A stretch of DNA of 36,544 nucleotides from positions 1 to 36,544 of the forward strand of contig JAJQAY010000096.1 in assembly GCA_021203515.1 (NCBI GenBank). The letters are read 5' to 3'. Shown piece after piece: positions 19,169 to 27,241 of the stretch (the stretch's first letter is position 1; each line of letters starts with the position of its first letter). The stretch comes from Bacteroides sp. (lineage in GTDB: Bacteria > Bacteroidota > Bacteroidia > Bacteroidales > Bacteroidaceae). The notes beneath the pieces are model-generated. The model worked only from the letters and a program-made list of their open reading frames with translations, ran no database searches and was not told the origin of the DNA. The position numbers were made by a program, and so were the translations under genes.

Positions 19169-21400
19169 TTACTTATTGAAGCGTACCGACAGACTGACGT
19201 AAACCGAGCGTCCCGGGTTCAGTGTCGAGAAGTTATTGTTCCAGGGGCGGTCGTCCGTCTTGTCGAAGAGGTTTTCTATACCCACGCCCGGCTCCAGAAT
19301 GATAGCTTTCAAGTTGAAAGTGTGGCGGGTGTTCAAGTCCCATTGTTGGTATTTGGGAGCATATCCGTAGGTCTGCGAATAACGTTCTCCCTGCAAATGC
19401 CCGTGTAAGTTCGCGTTCAGACGGTAGAAGCCCCAACTGTGTTCCCACTGTCCGTTCATATTACCCATGTGTCTGATGCTTTTGTCGATGGGCGACTCCT
19501 CGTAGACACCGTCTTTCAGTTGCCGGGCTTGGGTGTCCATGTAGGTATAACCGCCGCTCACTCTGAACCCGGCTCCGAGGTTTACCGTTGCGTTGAAGCT
19601 GAGTCCTTTGGCTTTCGCCTTGTTCACGTTGTCGCGCTGGCGTATTTCGCTGAACTGCGAATGTTTGTCTTCCAGTCCCATCGCGGCGATTTCCTCGTCC
19701 GAGAGCGTACGGTAATTTATCATATCGCGGATGTCGTTGATGAAACCCGTGACGGAGACCGAAATCCACCTGTAGTTATACTCGGCATTCAGCGAATAGA
19801 AGTTATTCTTTTCCGGCTTCAAGTTGGGATTACCTACCGTATATCGGTTGCTGGTTTTCGACTCATCCGTGGCATAGAGCTGCGAGAGGGTAGGCGTGCG
19901 GAAACCGGCGGCATAGGCGGCACGCAGGTTCAGTCCGCCCCACTTATACATCAGCGAAACATTGGGAGTGGCATAATTCTGGAAGTTCTCGTTGTAAATA
20001 TAGCGAAGTCCCACTACGGCCTGCAAATTCCTCATCAGTTTGATTTCGTCCTGCGCATAGAGAGCCATCGTGTACATGTTCTCGAAGGAGATATTGTCCG
20101 ACTCGCTCTTCAACTGCTCGTTGACGTACTCCATGCCTACCGACAGTTTGTTGTAACTGCCCACTTTGAAGATACCCTTTACGTTTCCGTTATAATAATG
20201 CACCCTCTTGCGCGTCACTTCATCGCCGGGCATGTAGTCGCCGGTCTTCTTGAAGTAGACGTAGTCCGAAGAAAAGTTATCGGAGTAGAATTCGGCGTCG
20301 ATATATGCCGAACGGTTAATCATGTATTTCATGCCCGCACCGTAGGTATAAGTTCCGTGCTTCAGGTCGTAGGTGTAGGCATCCTTCTCCACGTATTTGT
20401 CTTTGCTTTTAGCGAAGTACTTGGCATCCTGCGGACGGCGTGTTTTATTGTCGTAGTAAGTGCCGCGCACATAGAACGACAACTTATCCGTAGCGTTGAA
20501 CACAAAGCGCTGGTTCACCGTGTTCGAGTAAAAGCCTACCGAAGTGGGTTTGCCCGTTTCATATCCGTTCTCGTCTATCGGGTTATTTTGCCAGCTCCCC
20601 GCCTGACGGCGTTGGTAGGAGGTGTACGAAGACAGCTTTCCGGCATTGACGTCGGCATTCAGCGCTTCCGTCCAGCGTCCTTCACTGGAGTAGTGGGTAT
20701 AGCTGGATACGTTTACCGTATTCTTGGCATCGTCCGTGATGATGTTGATGACACCGCCTATGGCGTCGCTGCCGTAGAGGGCGGAGACCGCACCGTTCAG
20801 TATCTCAATGCGTTTGATATTCGCCACGTTGACGCGGGTGTAGCGGTCTTCGCCTGCCAGCCGCTTGCCGTTCTCCAAAATTAGCACATAATCTTCGTTA
20901 ATTCCGTTCAGGCTCATCGTAGTACCCATTCCGTTGGTGTAGGAAGAAATGTTGGGAGTCAGCTTCACCAAGGCTTCTTCCAGCGTAGAGACATTGGCGT
21001 TGCCTATTTCTTTGGCGGTGATGACCGACACCGGAACCGGGCTGTCCGTCATGCGGCGGTGCGTACCGGTGCCCGTCACTACCACCTGCCCGATATTGTT
21101 ATAACTCCCTTCCATATTGATATGGATGTTTTTGTTGCTGCCTTCCGCCGTGAAGTGTTGGGGCGTGCAGCCCACATAGGTGAAACTCAGCACATGTTTT
21201 CCTTCCGGCAGGTTGCTGATGGTAAATTCTCCTTTTCCGTTGGTGGTGCCTCCCGACAAACTCTTGTCTACGCGAATGTTAACACCCACCAGAGGCGTGC
21301 CGTCTTCTTTGTCCGTTACTTTTCCGCTCAGAGTCACTTGGGCATAAACAGATGCTACCAGCCAGCAAAACAAGGCTGTCAATAAAAACTTTTTCTTCAT
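19169..21400 (-). CDS. btuB: TonB-dependent outer-membrane receptor, BtuB-like
   Basis: An intact 743-residue outer-membrane receptor. It has a signal peptide ending ASVYA, a CarboxypepD_reg-like domain at about 20-110 (VTLSGKVTDKEDGTPLVGVNI), the TonB-box/plug start IGQVVVTGTGTHRR near 112, and a plug with SLNGINEDYVLILENGKRL and YGSDAIGGVINIITDDAK. The rest is a 22-strand-type barrel ending in YVSLSVRFNK. The cobalamin riboswitch immediately upstream and the cobalt-chelatase and corrin genes downstream indicate a cobalamin or other corrinoid substrate taken up with TonB energy. It is the first gene of the long operon. Direct binding cannot be shown from sequence. Confidence 0.92.
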   Translation of the reverse strand: MKKKFLLTALFCWLVASVYAQVTLSGKVTDKEDGTPLVGVNIRVDKSLSGGTTNGKGEFTISNLPEGKHVLSFTYVGCTPQHFTAEGSNKNIHINMEGSYNNIGQVVVTGTGTHRRMTDSPVPVSVITAKEIGNANVSTLEEALVKLTPNISSYTNGMGTTMSLNGINEDYVLILENGKRLAGEDRYTRVNVANIKRIEILNGAVSALYGSDAIGGVINIITDDAKNTVNVSSYTHYSSEGRWTEALNADVNAGKLSSYTSYQRRQAGSWQNNPIDENGYETGKPTSVGFYSNTVNQRFVFNATDKLSFYVRGTYYDNKTRRPQDAKYFAKSKDKYVEKDAYTYDLKHGTYTYGAGMKYMINRSAYIDAEFYSDNFSSDYVYFKKTGDYMPGDEVTRKRVHYYNGNVKGIFKVGSYNKLSVGMEYVNEQLKSESDNISFENMYTMALYAQDEIKLMRNLQAVVGLRYIYNENFQNYATPNVSLMYKWGGLNLRAAYAAGFRTPTLSQLYATDESKTSNRYTVGNPNLKPEKNNFYSLNAEYNYRWISVSVTGFINDIRDMINYRTLSDEEIAAMGLEDKHSQFSEIRQRDNVNKAKAKGLSFNATVNLGAGFRVSGGYTYMDTQARQLKDGVYEESPIDKSIRHMGNMNGQWEHSWGFYRLNANLHGHLQGERYSQTYGYAPKYQQWDLNTRHTFNLKAIILEPGVGIENLFDKTDDRPWNNNFSTLNPGRSVYVSLSVRFNK

Positions 21401-21467
21401 TGATTGATAAGAATGTGATTAATACTTGCTTCCTGGCCCCGGGAAGTGTTATTTCTATATGTAATCA

Positions 21468-21705
21468 CTCAGGCAGGTTTCCTGACTCAGTCTCTGCGAA
21501 AAGTTCAACCTTCCCGTCCGGATAACTTTTGGAGGGCGACTCCGAAGTCCTGTCGGACAGTGGCTTGATGAAGATACTTTTCGTTTGCTCTGTCGTACTT
21601 TGTCAAAAGCATGGAGCAGCAGACTTTACAGTAGCGGGCACTGTTTCAGCTTCTCACTGAATTCCCTTTTATGCGGCGGTCTGAAGGAAGGCCGCATCAC
21701 CTAAG
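21468..21705 (-). ncRNA. Cobalamin (AdoCbl) riboswitch controlling the btuB-cbi operon
   Basis: The minus strand has the conserved order of the cobalamin riboswitch. After TTAGGTGATGCGGCC come AAGGGAATTCAGTGAGAA (about 21651-21668), CCCGCTACTGTAA (21626-21638), the B12 box AGCCACTGTCC (21555-21565), and a 3' closing block GAGTCAGGAAACCTGCC (21473-21489). The btuB start is about 65 bases downstream, after a short CTTCC/GGAAG hairpin near 21430-21450. Binding should block expression of the whole btuB-cbi operon. Confidence 0.93.
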
Positions 21706-21711
21706 CGAATG

Positions 21712-21719
21712 CAAAGATA
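21712..21719 (-). promoter_or_regulatory. -7 promoter element of the btuB-cbi operon
   Basis: The minus-strand TATCTTTG matches TAnnTTTG and sits immediately upstream of the riboswitch, so the transcript would begin near 21705. CAAA (TTTG on the coding strand) occurs 15 bases further upstream, shorter than the usual -33 spacing. Confidence 0.7.
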
Positions 21720-21750
21720 TAGGTTTGTTTGAAAACAAAGAAACATGGAT

Positions 21751-21882
21751 GGTTTATTTCATCCTGCGAGGTGGATTATTTTATCCCACGAGGCGGTGCT
21801 TTTTATCTCGTGAGACGGATTATTTCATCTCATGGGATAATTCCTTTCATTTCGTGAGACAATTAGAGGCGTTTCGCGGGAT
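21751..21882. repeat. Degenerate 22-bp tandem array, five to six copies
   Basis: Units of 22 bases begin at 21751, 21773, 21795, 21817, 21839 and 21861. The consensus is about GGATTATTTCATCYCGYGAGRC; the last unit is poor. It lies directly upstream of the btuB operon promoter. Its period matches the arrays at 6729 and 36294, but its sequence does not. Confidence 0.85.
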
Positions 21883-22156
21883 ATACAACTTGCCATTTGT
21901 ATCATATATTTATCATCTTTTTCTTTCGGCGTGGGTTCAATCGATAGGGTCATTCCCTTTAGCACTAAAATTAGCGGGCGTTTTATTTATAAATTGCTGT
22001 TATATAGATGCTTGCCTGTTTTCGATGCAGTGTTTAAGGCTGTTTGTACCCGATAGGACGGAATTGAAGTATTACTTGAAAACAAGGGGGATATGTCCTG
22101 ATTTTTATTCTATGAATGGGAATTTAGTTCACTATAGAGGACACGGCGTTTTTTCT

Positions 22157-22374
22157 TTGTTCACCACAGAGGGCACAGAGTTCCACAGAGGATTTAAAAA
22201 CGCAGATTAACGCAAATTCCCGCAAAGATTAAATCTGTAGTATCTGTCATTCAGAGCGGAGCGAAGACAGATAGCCTTGTCAATCTTGCATAAAAGAGAG
22301 ATCCTTTGCGAAAATCCGCGTTAATCTGCGTTTTTAAATCCTCTGTGGAACTCTGTGCCCTCTGTGGTGAACAA
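22157..22374. repeat. Long palindrome of the CACAGAG / CGCAGATTAACG family
   Basis: The outer arms are TTGTTCACCACAGAGGGCAC and its complement ending TCTGTGGTGAACAA. Inner arms repeat CGCAGATTAACGC. A central segment (about 22240-22300) carries its own ATCTGTCATTCAGAGCGGA-type inverted bit. At 218 bases it is the longest member in the window. Confidence 0.88.
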
Positions 22375-22608
22375 TGAAAATATATGTCGTCCCATCCTTT
22401 TTGCTTTACCGTTTTATGCGGTAAATCTGGGGCTTAAGAAAGTGACCCTTGAATGTGAACTTAAAATGAATGCTTTTTAAGATATAATTCATTGTGTGTC
22501 AAAGAGTAATGAGGCTTTTGGTACTTCATGTTATGAAAACGCCATTTCCCCCATTTTCATCTCTTTTTGCCTGTTTTTCCCTTTATCATAAATAAAAGAA
22601 ACATACAT

Positions 22609-23832
22609 TTATTCCGGCTGATAACCCTCGCCGTTTTCCCAAGCATCGGCATCGTTCCAGTTTTCAGCTAAGTGGTTCACCCAAATCTGGCGGATTTCGG
22701 GATAGCTGCCAAGGGCTTTGATTTGGCAACCTTCTTTCAGTCCGTGGTCCGCACCGGCTTCGCCTACGGGGTGAGCTTCAAACTCTTTGTTTACCTTGAA
22801 ACCGATCTTTGTCAGGCGTTCGCGCCAATTGAATTCGTTGGTGTTCAGCTCCACCGTATTCTTGTAGTAATTGTCGTTGTCGTTCTCTACCAATGCTTCC
22901 AGACCCCAGAGGTCATTGTGGGCATGGTCTCCGGCGATAGACATGAAAGGAGCGAGGTACACATTCACTTCCTCCGGTTGCAGGTTGTTGTCTGCACAGT
23001 ATTTCATGATTTTGGAGTAAACGCAATCGGGATAGTTGGCAATCATAGTTGCAGCCGTAGTAATCGGCACGCGCTTTGCAGGGCTTTCTTCTTCCTCTTT
23101 CGGCCAGAAAAGCATGTCACCGTAGTCTACCGTACCCACGAAGATGTTATCAAAGTCGTTTGCATCGACACCGTGCAGGGCTTCTTCCATTTCGGTATAT
23201 TTGCCGTTGGCGCTGTAGTTCTTGTCCGGGTTGCCGTGTCCCATCAGGAGGACAATGTTTTTCTTATCGCCCAGAATGCCCGCATCTTTATAGTGCTTGT
23301 AGAGTACTTGGGCCACAGCTTCCGTGTCTTCATCCTCTGCCAGCAGATTGGCGCCTTTCAGTACGTCGATGTTGGGGAAGTCTTCAATCATGAAATTCTT
23401 CTTTACGTCGGTATTCATCAACGACAAGTATTCCTCACCCGGAATGACGTGGAACGACTGTACGGCAACTCTCTTATAGCCAGCTTTGCCGATGGCTTCC
23501 AACCAGTCGGCCAACTTGTAGCGTGCTTCGCCGGTAGAGGCTTCTGCATGGAGAATGCAGGTACGTGAAGTGAAGGAAAGATAGATGTCGGCTTCATTGC
23601 CGAACTTAGCTTTGAAGTCATTGTAAACTTCATCGTAAACAGCGAGAGATTCGTTATAGGTACTTCCGAAAGTACACAGTAGGATAGCCGTGTCATGCTT
23701 CTTTTCTGCGGCGACCTTGGTCACGGCAGGGTTTACGGTACTTTCTTCGTCGTCGTTGTCGCAGGATGTAAATCCTGCACACGTTGTAGCTGCTATAAGA
23801 GCAGCAGTCAGATAAAACTTAAACTTTTTCAT
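22609..23832 (-). CDS. CbiK-like lipoprotein, probably surface-exposed
   Basis: A 407-residue lipoprotein of the CbiK chelatase family. The lipobox FTSC ends at C24 and is followed by DNDDEE, an acidic stretch like Bacteroidota surface-export signals, so an outer-leaflet location is plausible. The chelatase fold is marked by ILLCTFGSTYNESL, LLMGHGNPDKN, VGTVDYGD and SIAGDHAHNDL. The presumed metal ligands are H199, D236 and H303; the middle residue is Asp rather than the Glu of CbiK. It follows a riboswitch-controlled receptor by 39 bases. The closest described idea is Porphyromonas IhtB, a surface chelatase-like haem-binding lipoprotein. Cobalt or corrinoid binding, chelation or dechelation are all possible; none is proven. 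Confidence 0.8.
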   Translation of the reverse strand: MKKFKFYLTAALIAATTCAGFTSCDNDDEESTVNPAVTKVAAEKKHDTAILLCTFGSTYNESLAVYDEVYNDFKAKFGNEADIYLSFTSRTCILHAEASTGEARYKLADWLEAIGKAGYKRVAVQSFHVIPGEEYLSLMNTDVKKNFMIEDFPNIDVLKGANLLAEDEDTEAVAQVLYKHYKDAGILGDKKNIVLLMGHGNPDKNYSANGKYTEMEEALHGVDANDFDNIFVGTVDYGDMLFWPKEEEESPAKRVPITTAATMIANYPDCVYSKIMKYCADNNLQPEEVNVYLAPFMSIAGDHAHNDLWGLEALVENDNDNYYKNTVELNTNEFNWRERLTKIGFKVNKEFEAHPVGEAGADHGLKEGCQIKALGSYPEIRQIWVNHLAENWNDADAWENGEGYQPE

Positions 23833-23871
23833 ACGATAATAAATTGAGTTTATAAAATAAAAATGAATTAA

Positions 23872-25945
23872 TCACTTGTTCTTGAACTTGATAAGCGCCG
23901 ATGCATAGAAGTTCCTGCCCGGTGTACTGGTGGCCCGGTTGCGTCCGAAGGGAGTACGGTCTACGTAGTCGAAGAGATTGTCCACCCCCACGTTCATCGT
24001 CAGCGACCACTTCTTCATCTTCAGCAGGGAGTGGGCGGTGTTGATGCGCCAGGTCTGGAAACCGTCGGCGTTGTTGTCGTTCACGTAGTGGCGGGTCGAT
24101 TGGTATCTGCCGTAGATGCCTACACCCAGTTGGTAGCGATGCCAAGCATGGCGCCAAGAGGCGTTGAGGGTTGCGTTATGATTGGAAGTGGCATCAATAG
24201 AGACATACTTCATATAATGATAGCCCTTGCCCGAATATTGCGCCTTGGGGTCGGCATAACTGTATCCGCCGCCCAGCGTAATGTCGCGGACGGGGTGGTA
24301 GCTGAATGTGAAGTCGGCTCCGTAGATACGCGCTTTCGTCAGGTTGCGATACTCCTTGCTCTTCTGTATTTCGAGCATCTCCTCTTCGGGGGTGACGTTG
24401 ATTTCTACCAGTTCTATCATGTTGCGAAGGTTATTCATATAGCCCGTGAGGCTTGCCTGGAACTTCTTCCCCACATATTCGATGCCGACGGAAGCGTATT
24501 GAGAAGTCTGCGCTTTGAGGTCGGTGTTGCCGTGATAGGCGGTCAGGGAGCCGCCTCCGATGACGCCGCTGTAATCGTAGTACAGTTCCTTGATGGTAGG
24601 CGATTTATAGCCCATGGCATACGAGGCGCGCAGGTTGATGTCGTTACCTATCTTATAGAGTGCGGATACTTTGGGGCTGAGGTTCGTTCCGGTTTCTTTG
24701 TGTTGCGTGCCGCGCACACCTGCTGTCAGGATAAAGTTGTCGGTAGCCGTCCATTCCTCTTGTGTATAGGCGGCGAGGCTGTAGACGGAAGCTTTATCAC
24801 CGTTTACGATGCGGTGGGGAGACTCCAGCTTATCGTACAGGTATTCCATACCGGCGTTCAGGATATGGTTTTCGCCGAAATAGAACACACCTTTTACCTG
24901 CGCCTGCACTTGTTGCTGTATGCTTTGCTTGATGCGCTGTCCGGCATAGAAAGTGACGTGCTTGTGGCGGTCGTTGTCCAGATAGTAGTCGGTATATTCA
25001 TTTCGCTTATAGTCGTAGAAGTAGCCGAAACGTCCGTAGGATACGTCGGCGGTGAGGTAGTTGCGCCATCCTAACTTATACTTTGCTCCGGCGGCGTAGG
25101 TGTGGTTGTTGTAATAGAAGTCATTTGCCACATACTTCAAGGGGCCGTGCGAGCGCATCACCCATCGTTGGTAGAAGGTCGCTTCGGCGGTGATGGTGAG
25201 TTTCCGGTTTGCCTGATATTCCAGGTTCTCGGACACGGTGTAGTTGGTGGCACGGTTGGTAGTCATGATGGTGGAGCCGGATTGCAGTTGGTTCTGATAC
25301 CACTCTCGGTCGGTGTTTCGCCAACCGTCGGTGTGGCGGAAGTTTACGGCAGTCACCGATTTCAGTTTGCCGTAGTTGAAGCCGAAGCTGGCACTTTGGC
25401 GCACATCGCCATGTTCGCCCACGCGGGTGGTGCTGGTCAGTTCCATCTTCTCCTTGCTTCGCTTGGTGATGATATTGATTACTCCGGCAATGGCATTGCT
25501 GCCGTAGAGGGATGAAGCCGCACCTTTCACAATTTCGATGCGTTCGATATTGGCGGGGTTCAGTTGGTTCAGGTCGTTCTGCCCGCCGATGTCGCCGTTC
25601 ATCCGCTTTCCGTTTATCATGATGAGGATGTAGTCGTTGTTCAATCCGTTCAGTTGGATGTGGCTGCCCATGTCACCGTCGTGGAAGGTGAGGGAAGGGG
25701 ATAGCCTGCTCAGCAGGTCGTCGATGCTACGGGCCTGGTATTGCTCCAATGCCTTTCCGGTGATTACTTCCGTTTGCACGGGGGGCGTCTTTCAGGTAAT
25801 GCTCCGTTCCCGTGCCGGTTACTACTACTTCGTTGAGCAGCAGCGAGAGTTCTTTCTCATCTTTTTTCTCAAGGATGCTTTGCGCTGTGGCAGATTGCAC
25901 TACGCAACACAGCAGCATCGCTCCAACCCAATAGTTGTGCTTCAT
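23872..25945 (-). CDS. TonB-dependent receptor under a cobalamin riboswitch (frameshifted)
   Basis: An outer-membrane receptor of about 690 residues if repaired. The signal peptide ends QSATAQ, and the plug starts at LNEVVVTGTGTEHYLKDAP, with no CarboxypepD_reg domain. The plug includes QLNGLNNDYILIMINGKRM and YGSNAIAGVINIITKRSK; the barrel ends FYASALIKFKNK. It is clearly related to the btuB product at 19169. The frame breaks in the six-G run at 25780-25785; five G's restore KDAPVQTEVITGKAL. The riboswitch upstream and chelatase-like lipoprotein downstream suggest uptake of a corrinoid, a B12 precursor or a cobalt chelate. Six G's could also be a slippage site. Confidence 0.87.
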
Positions 25946-26089
25946 CGTTTGCCGATTTTTATTTGAATTAAATAAAACGGCACGTTGCTTCTATAAACGT
26001 AATGACCCGGAAGAATAAAATAGGTGACCTATTGTATAGTATGGGGACGTCGCTTCTAATCCTGGAAGCTCAGTGCTCAAGTTGTGGAA

Positions 26090-26268
26090 GTTGGTAGATA
26101 TTCTGGCTCTCCTCTGTCCGTACTGCCTTCCCATTGCCGCGTGGGCAACAGTGGCTTCTGTGGTTACAGACATCTTTCAATTGAGGATTACAGCTGCAGG
26201 TACAGCTCCGGTTTCTCACCGGATTCCCTTGCATCGGTCGGCGGGTATGCCTTCCGATTGCCAATTCC
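26090..26268 (-). ncRNA. Cobalamin riboswitch controlling the receptor-lipoprotein operon
   Basis: The minus strand shows AAGGGAATCCGGTGAGAAAC (about 26211-26230), CCTGCAGCTGTAA (26188-26200), the B12 box AAGCCACTGTT (26147-26157), GGGAAGGC and the closing GAGCCAGAATATCTACC (26091-26107). All are in the order expected for an AdoCbl riboswitch. It is the second independent cobalamin riboswitch in the window and controls the operon starting at 25945. Confidence 0.94.
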
Positions 26269-26273
26269 GGGGG

Positions 26274-26281
26274 CAAAGATA
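26274..26281 (-). promoter_or_regulatory. -7 promoter element upstream of the second cobalamin riboswitch
   Basis: TATCTTTG on the minus strand fits TAnnTTTG and lies just before the aptamer, giving a start near 26267. The arrangement mirrors the promoter at 21712. Confidence 0.7.
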
Positions 26282-26339
26282 AAGACTTTTTAAGAAAAAG
26301 AAGTATAATGATGCAGAAAAGTTGCTTTGCACCTAAAAA

Positions 26340-27086
26340 TTATCCTGCACTATTCGCATAATAGGCTTCCGCCTGTGCCAGCGTCTCCGGTTTTCCCACG
26401 TCGAACCAGCCTTTGCTGTCAATGGGATAGCCTTGTATATGCGCTTCGCGGCAGATGTCGATATAGAACGGGGTAATGGAGAATTTGCCGTCCCAGCGTT
26501 CGTTCTCCATGTATCGGAAGATGGAGGGCGAGAGGACGTGCACACAGCCGAAGGCTTGTTCCTGATAGCCGTCGGCAGGGTAGGTCAGGTCAGTGGGCAA
26601 CACTTCTCCGGTGGATTTATTAATCCAACCGCAAAGACGGTTTTCCTCATTCATCAGCAGATAGCGGGAAGTGTTGCGATGATTGGTCAGCAGCGTTGCG
26701 TCGGCATCGCTCTCCAGATGGTGGCGGTAGAAGGCGGCAAGGTCTATGTCCGACAGTATATCGGCATTGTGTATCAGGAAAGGTTCGTCGCCATCCAGAA
26801 AGGGACGGGCTTTCTTGATGCCGCCGCCGGTATCGAGCAGCCGGTCGCGCTCATCGCTGATATGTATATTCACACCAAAGTTATGGTTAGCTTTGAGGAA
26901 ATCGAGTATTTGTTCTCCGAAGTGGTGGATGTTGATGGTGATGTCATCAAATCCGGCTTCTTTCAGTCGGAGGATAACTCGTTCCAGCATGGGCTTTCCG
27001 GCAACGGGAACGAGGGCTTTGGGCATATTATCCGTCAGCGGACGCAGGCGGGTGCCGAGCCCGGCGGCGAATATCATTGCTTTCAT
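26340..27086 (-). CDS. MurU-like sugar-1-phosphate nucleotidyltransferase
   Basis: A 248-residue cytoplasmic nucleotidyltransferase of the NDP-sugar pyrophosphorylase family. The N-terminus MIFAAGLGTRLRPLTDNMPK is the nucleotide-binding signature, with the catalytic lysine in MPKALVPVAGKPM. HNADILSDIDL supplies the metal-binding aspartate. Size and sequence resemble Pseudomonas MurU, which makes UDP-MurNAc from MurNAc-1-phosphate in peptidoglycan recycling. The next gene upstream encodes an AmgK-like kinase, the enzyme that makes that substrate, which strengthens the assignment. An alternative is another hexosamine-1-phosphate uridylyl- or guanylyltransferase. It is unlikely to be a cobinamide guanylyltransferase despite the cob neighbourhood. 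Confidence 0.78.
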   Translation of the reverse strand: MKAMIFAAGLGTRLRPLTDNMPKALVPVAGKPMLERVILRLKEAGFDDITINIHHFGEQILDFLKANHNFGVNIHISDERDRLLDTGGGIKKARPFLDGDEPFLIHNADILSDIDLAAFYRHHLESDADATLLTNHRNTSRYLLMNEENRLCGWINKSTGEVLPTDLTYPADGYQEQAFGCVHVLSPSIFRYMENERWDGKFSITPFYIDICREAHIQGYPIDSKGWFDVGKPETLAQAEAYYANSAG

Positions 27087-27108
27087 GTTTATTGTGATAA
27101 GTGATAAT

Positions 27109-27240
27109 TTAGGAGTTAAGGGAGTTAGAGGAGTTAGAGGAGTTAAGCCGATAGTTCCATATATATTATATCATTTAGGCTTTATTACTCAAAACTATTG
27201 GCTTAACTCCTTAACTCCTCTAATTTCTTAACTTCTTAGA
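27109..27240. repeat. GGAGTTA-type arrays facing inward across a spacer
   Basis: The left side carries repeated GGAGTTA(A/G)(A/G) motifs (about 27111-27147) and the right side their complements (about 27202-27239), around a short A/T-rich middle. The mirrored layout resembles the heptamer arrays flanking the composite elements, but with a different word. Confidence 0.75.
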
Positions 27241-27241
27241 T

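Larger units (their letters stand above)
21720..22608. other. Gene-free spacer with two repeat systems
   Basis: No credible gene is seen. It contains the 22-bp array at 21751-21882 and the long palindrome at 22157-22374. The remaining 22375-22608 segment is A/T-rich and without a recognisable feature. It separates two minus-strand operons, so a terminator for neither is required inside except that of the upstream lipoprotein, which was not found. Confidence 0.7.
25946..26339. other. Leader of the receptor-lipoprotein operon and spacer
   Basis: This stretch holds the second cobalamin riboswitch, its promoter, and about 145 untranslated bases between aptamer and start codon. 26282-26339 separates it from the MurU-like gene and shows no clear terminator. 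Confidence 0.8.

Noticed and set aside
19439..20884. 481-codon + strand frame opposite btuB
   Set aside because: It is a shadow of a high-GC receptor gene; the minus strand carries unmistakable TonB receptor motifs.
21751..21882. 22-bp array as a CRISPR
   Set aside because: Units are contiguous and degenerate with no spacers, and no cas gene is nearby.
21671..22210. 179-codon + strand reading frame
   Set aside because: It starts in the antisense of the btuB riboswitch, crosses a 22-bp array and ends in a palindrome. The composition is not protein-like and no motif is recognisable.
24031..25074. 347-codon + strand frame opposite the second receptor
   Set aside because: It is a shadow of the receptor gene, without domain features.
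26340..27086. CobY/CobU-like cobinamide guanylyltransferase
   Set aside because: The fold signature and size match MurU-type sugar nucleotidyltransferases, and the neighbour is an amino-sugar kinase.
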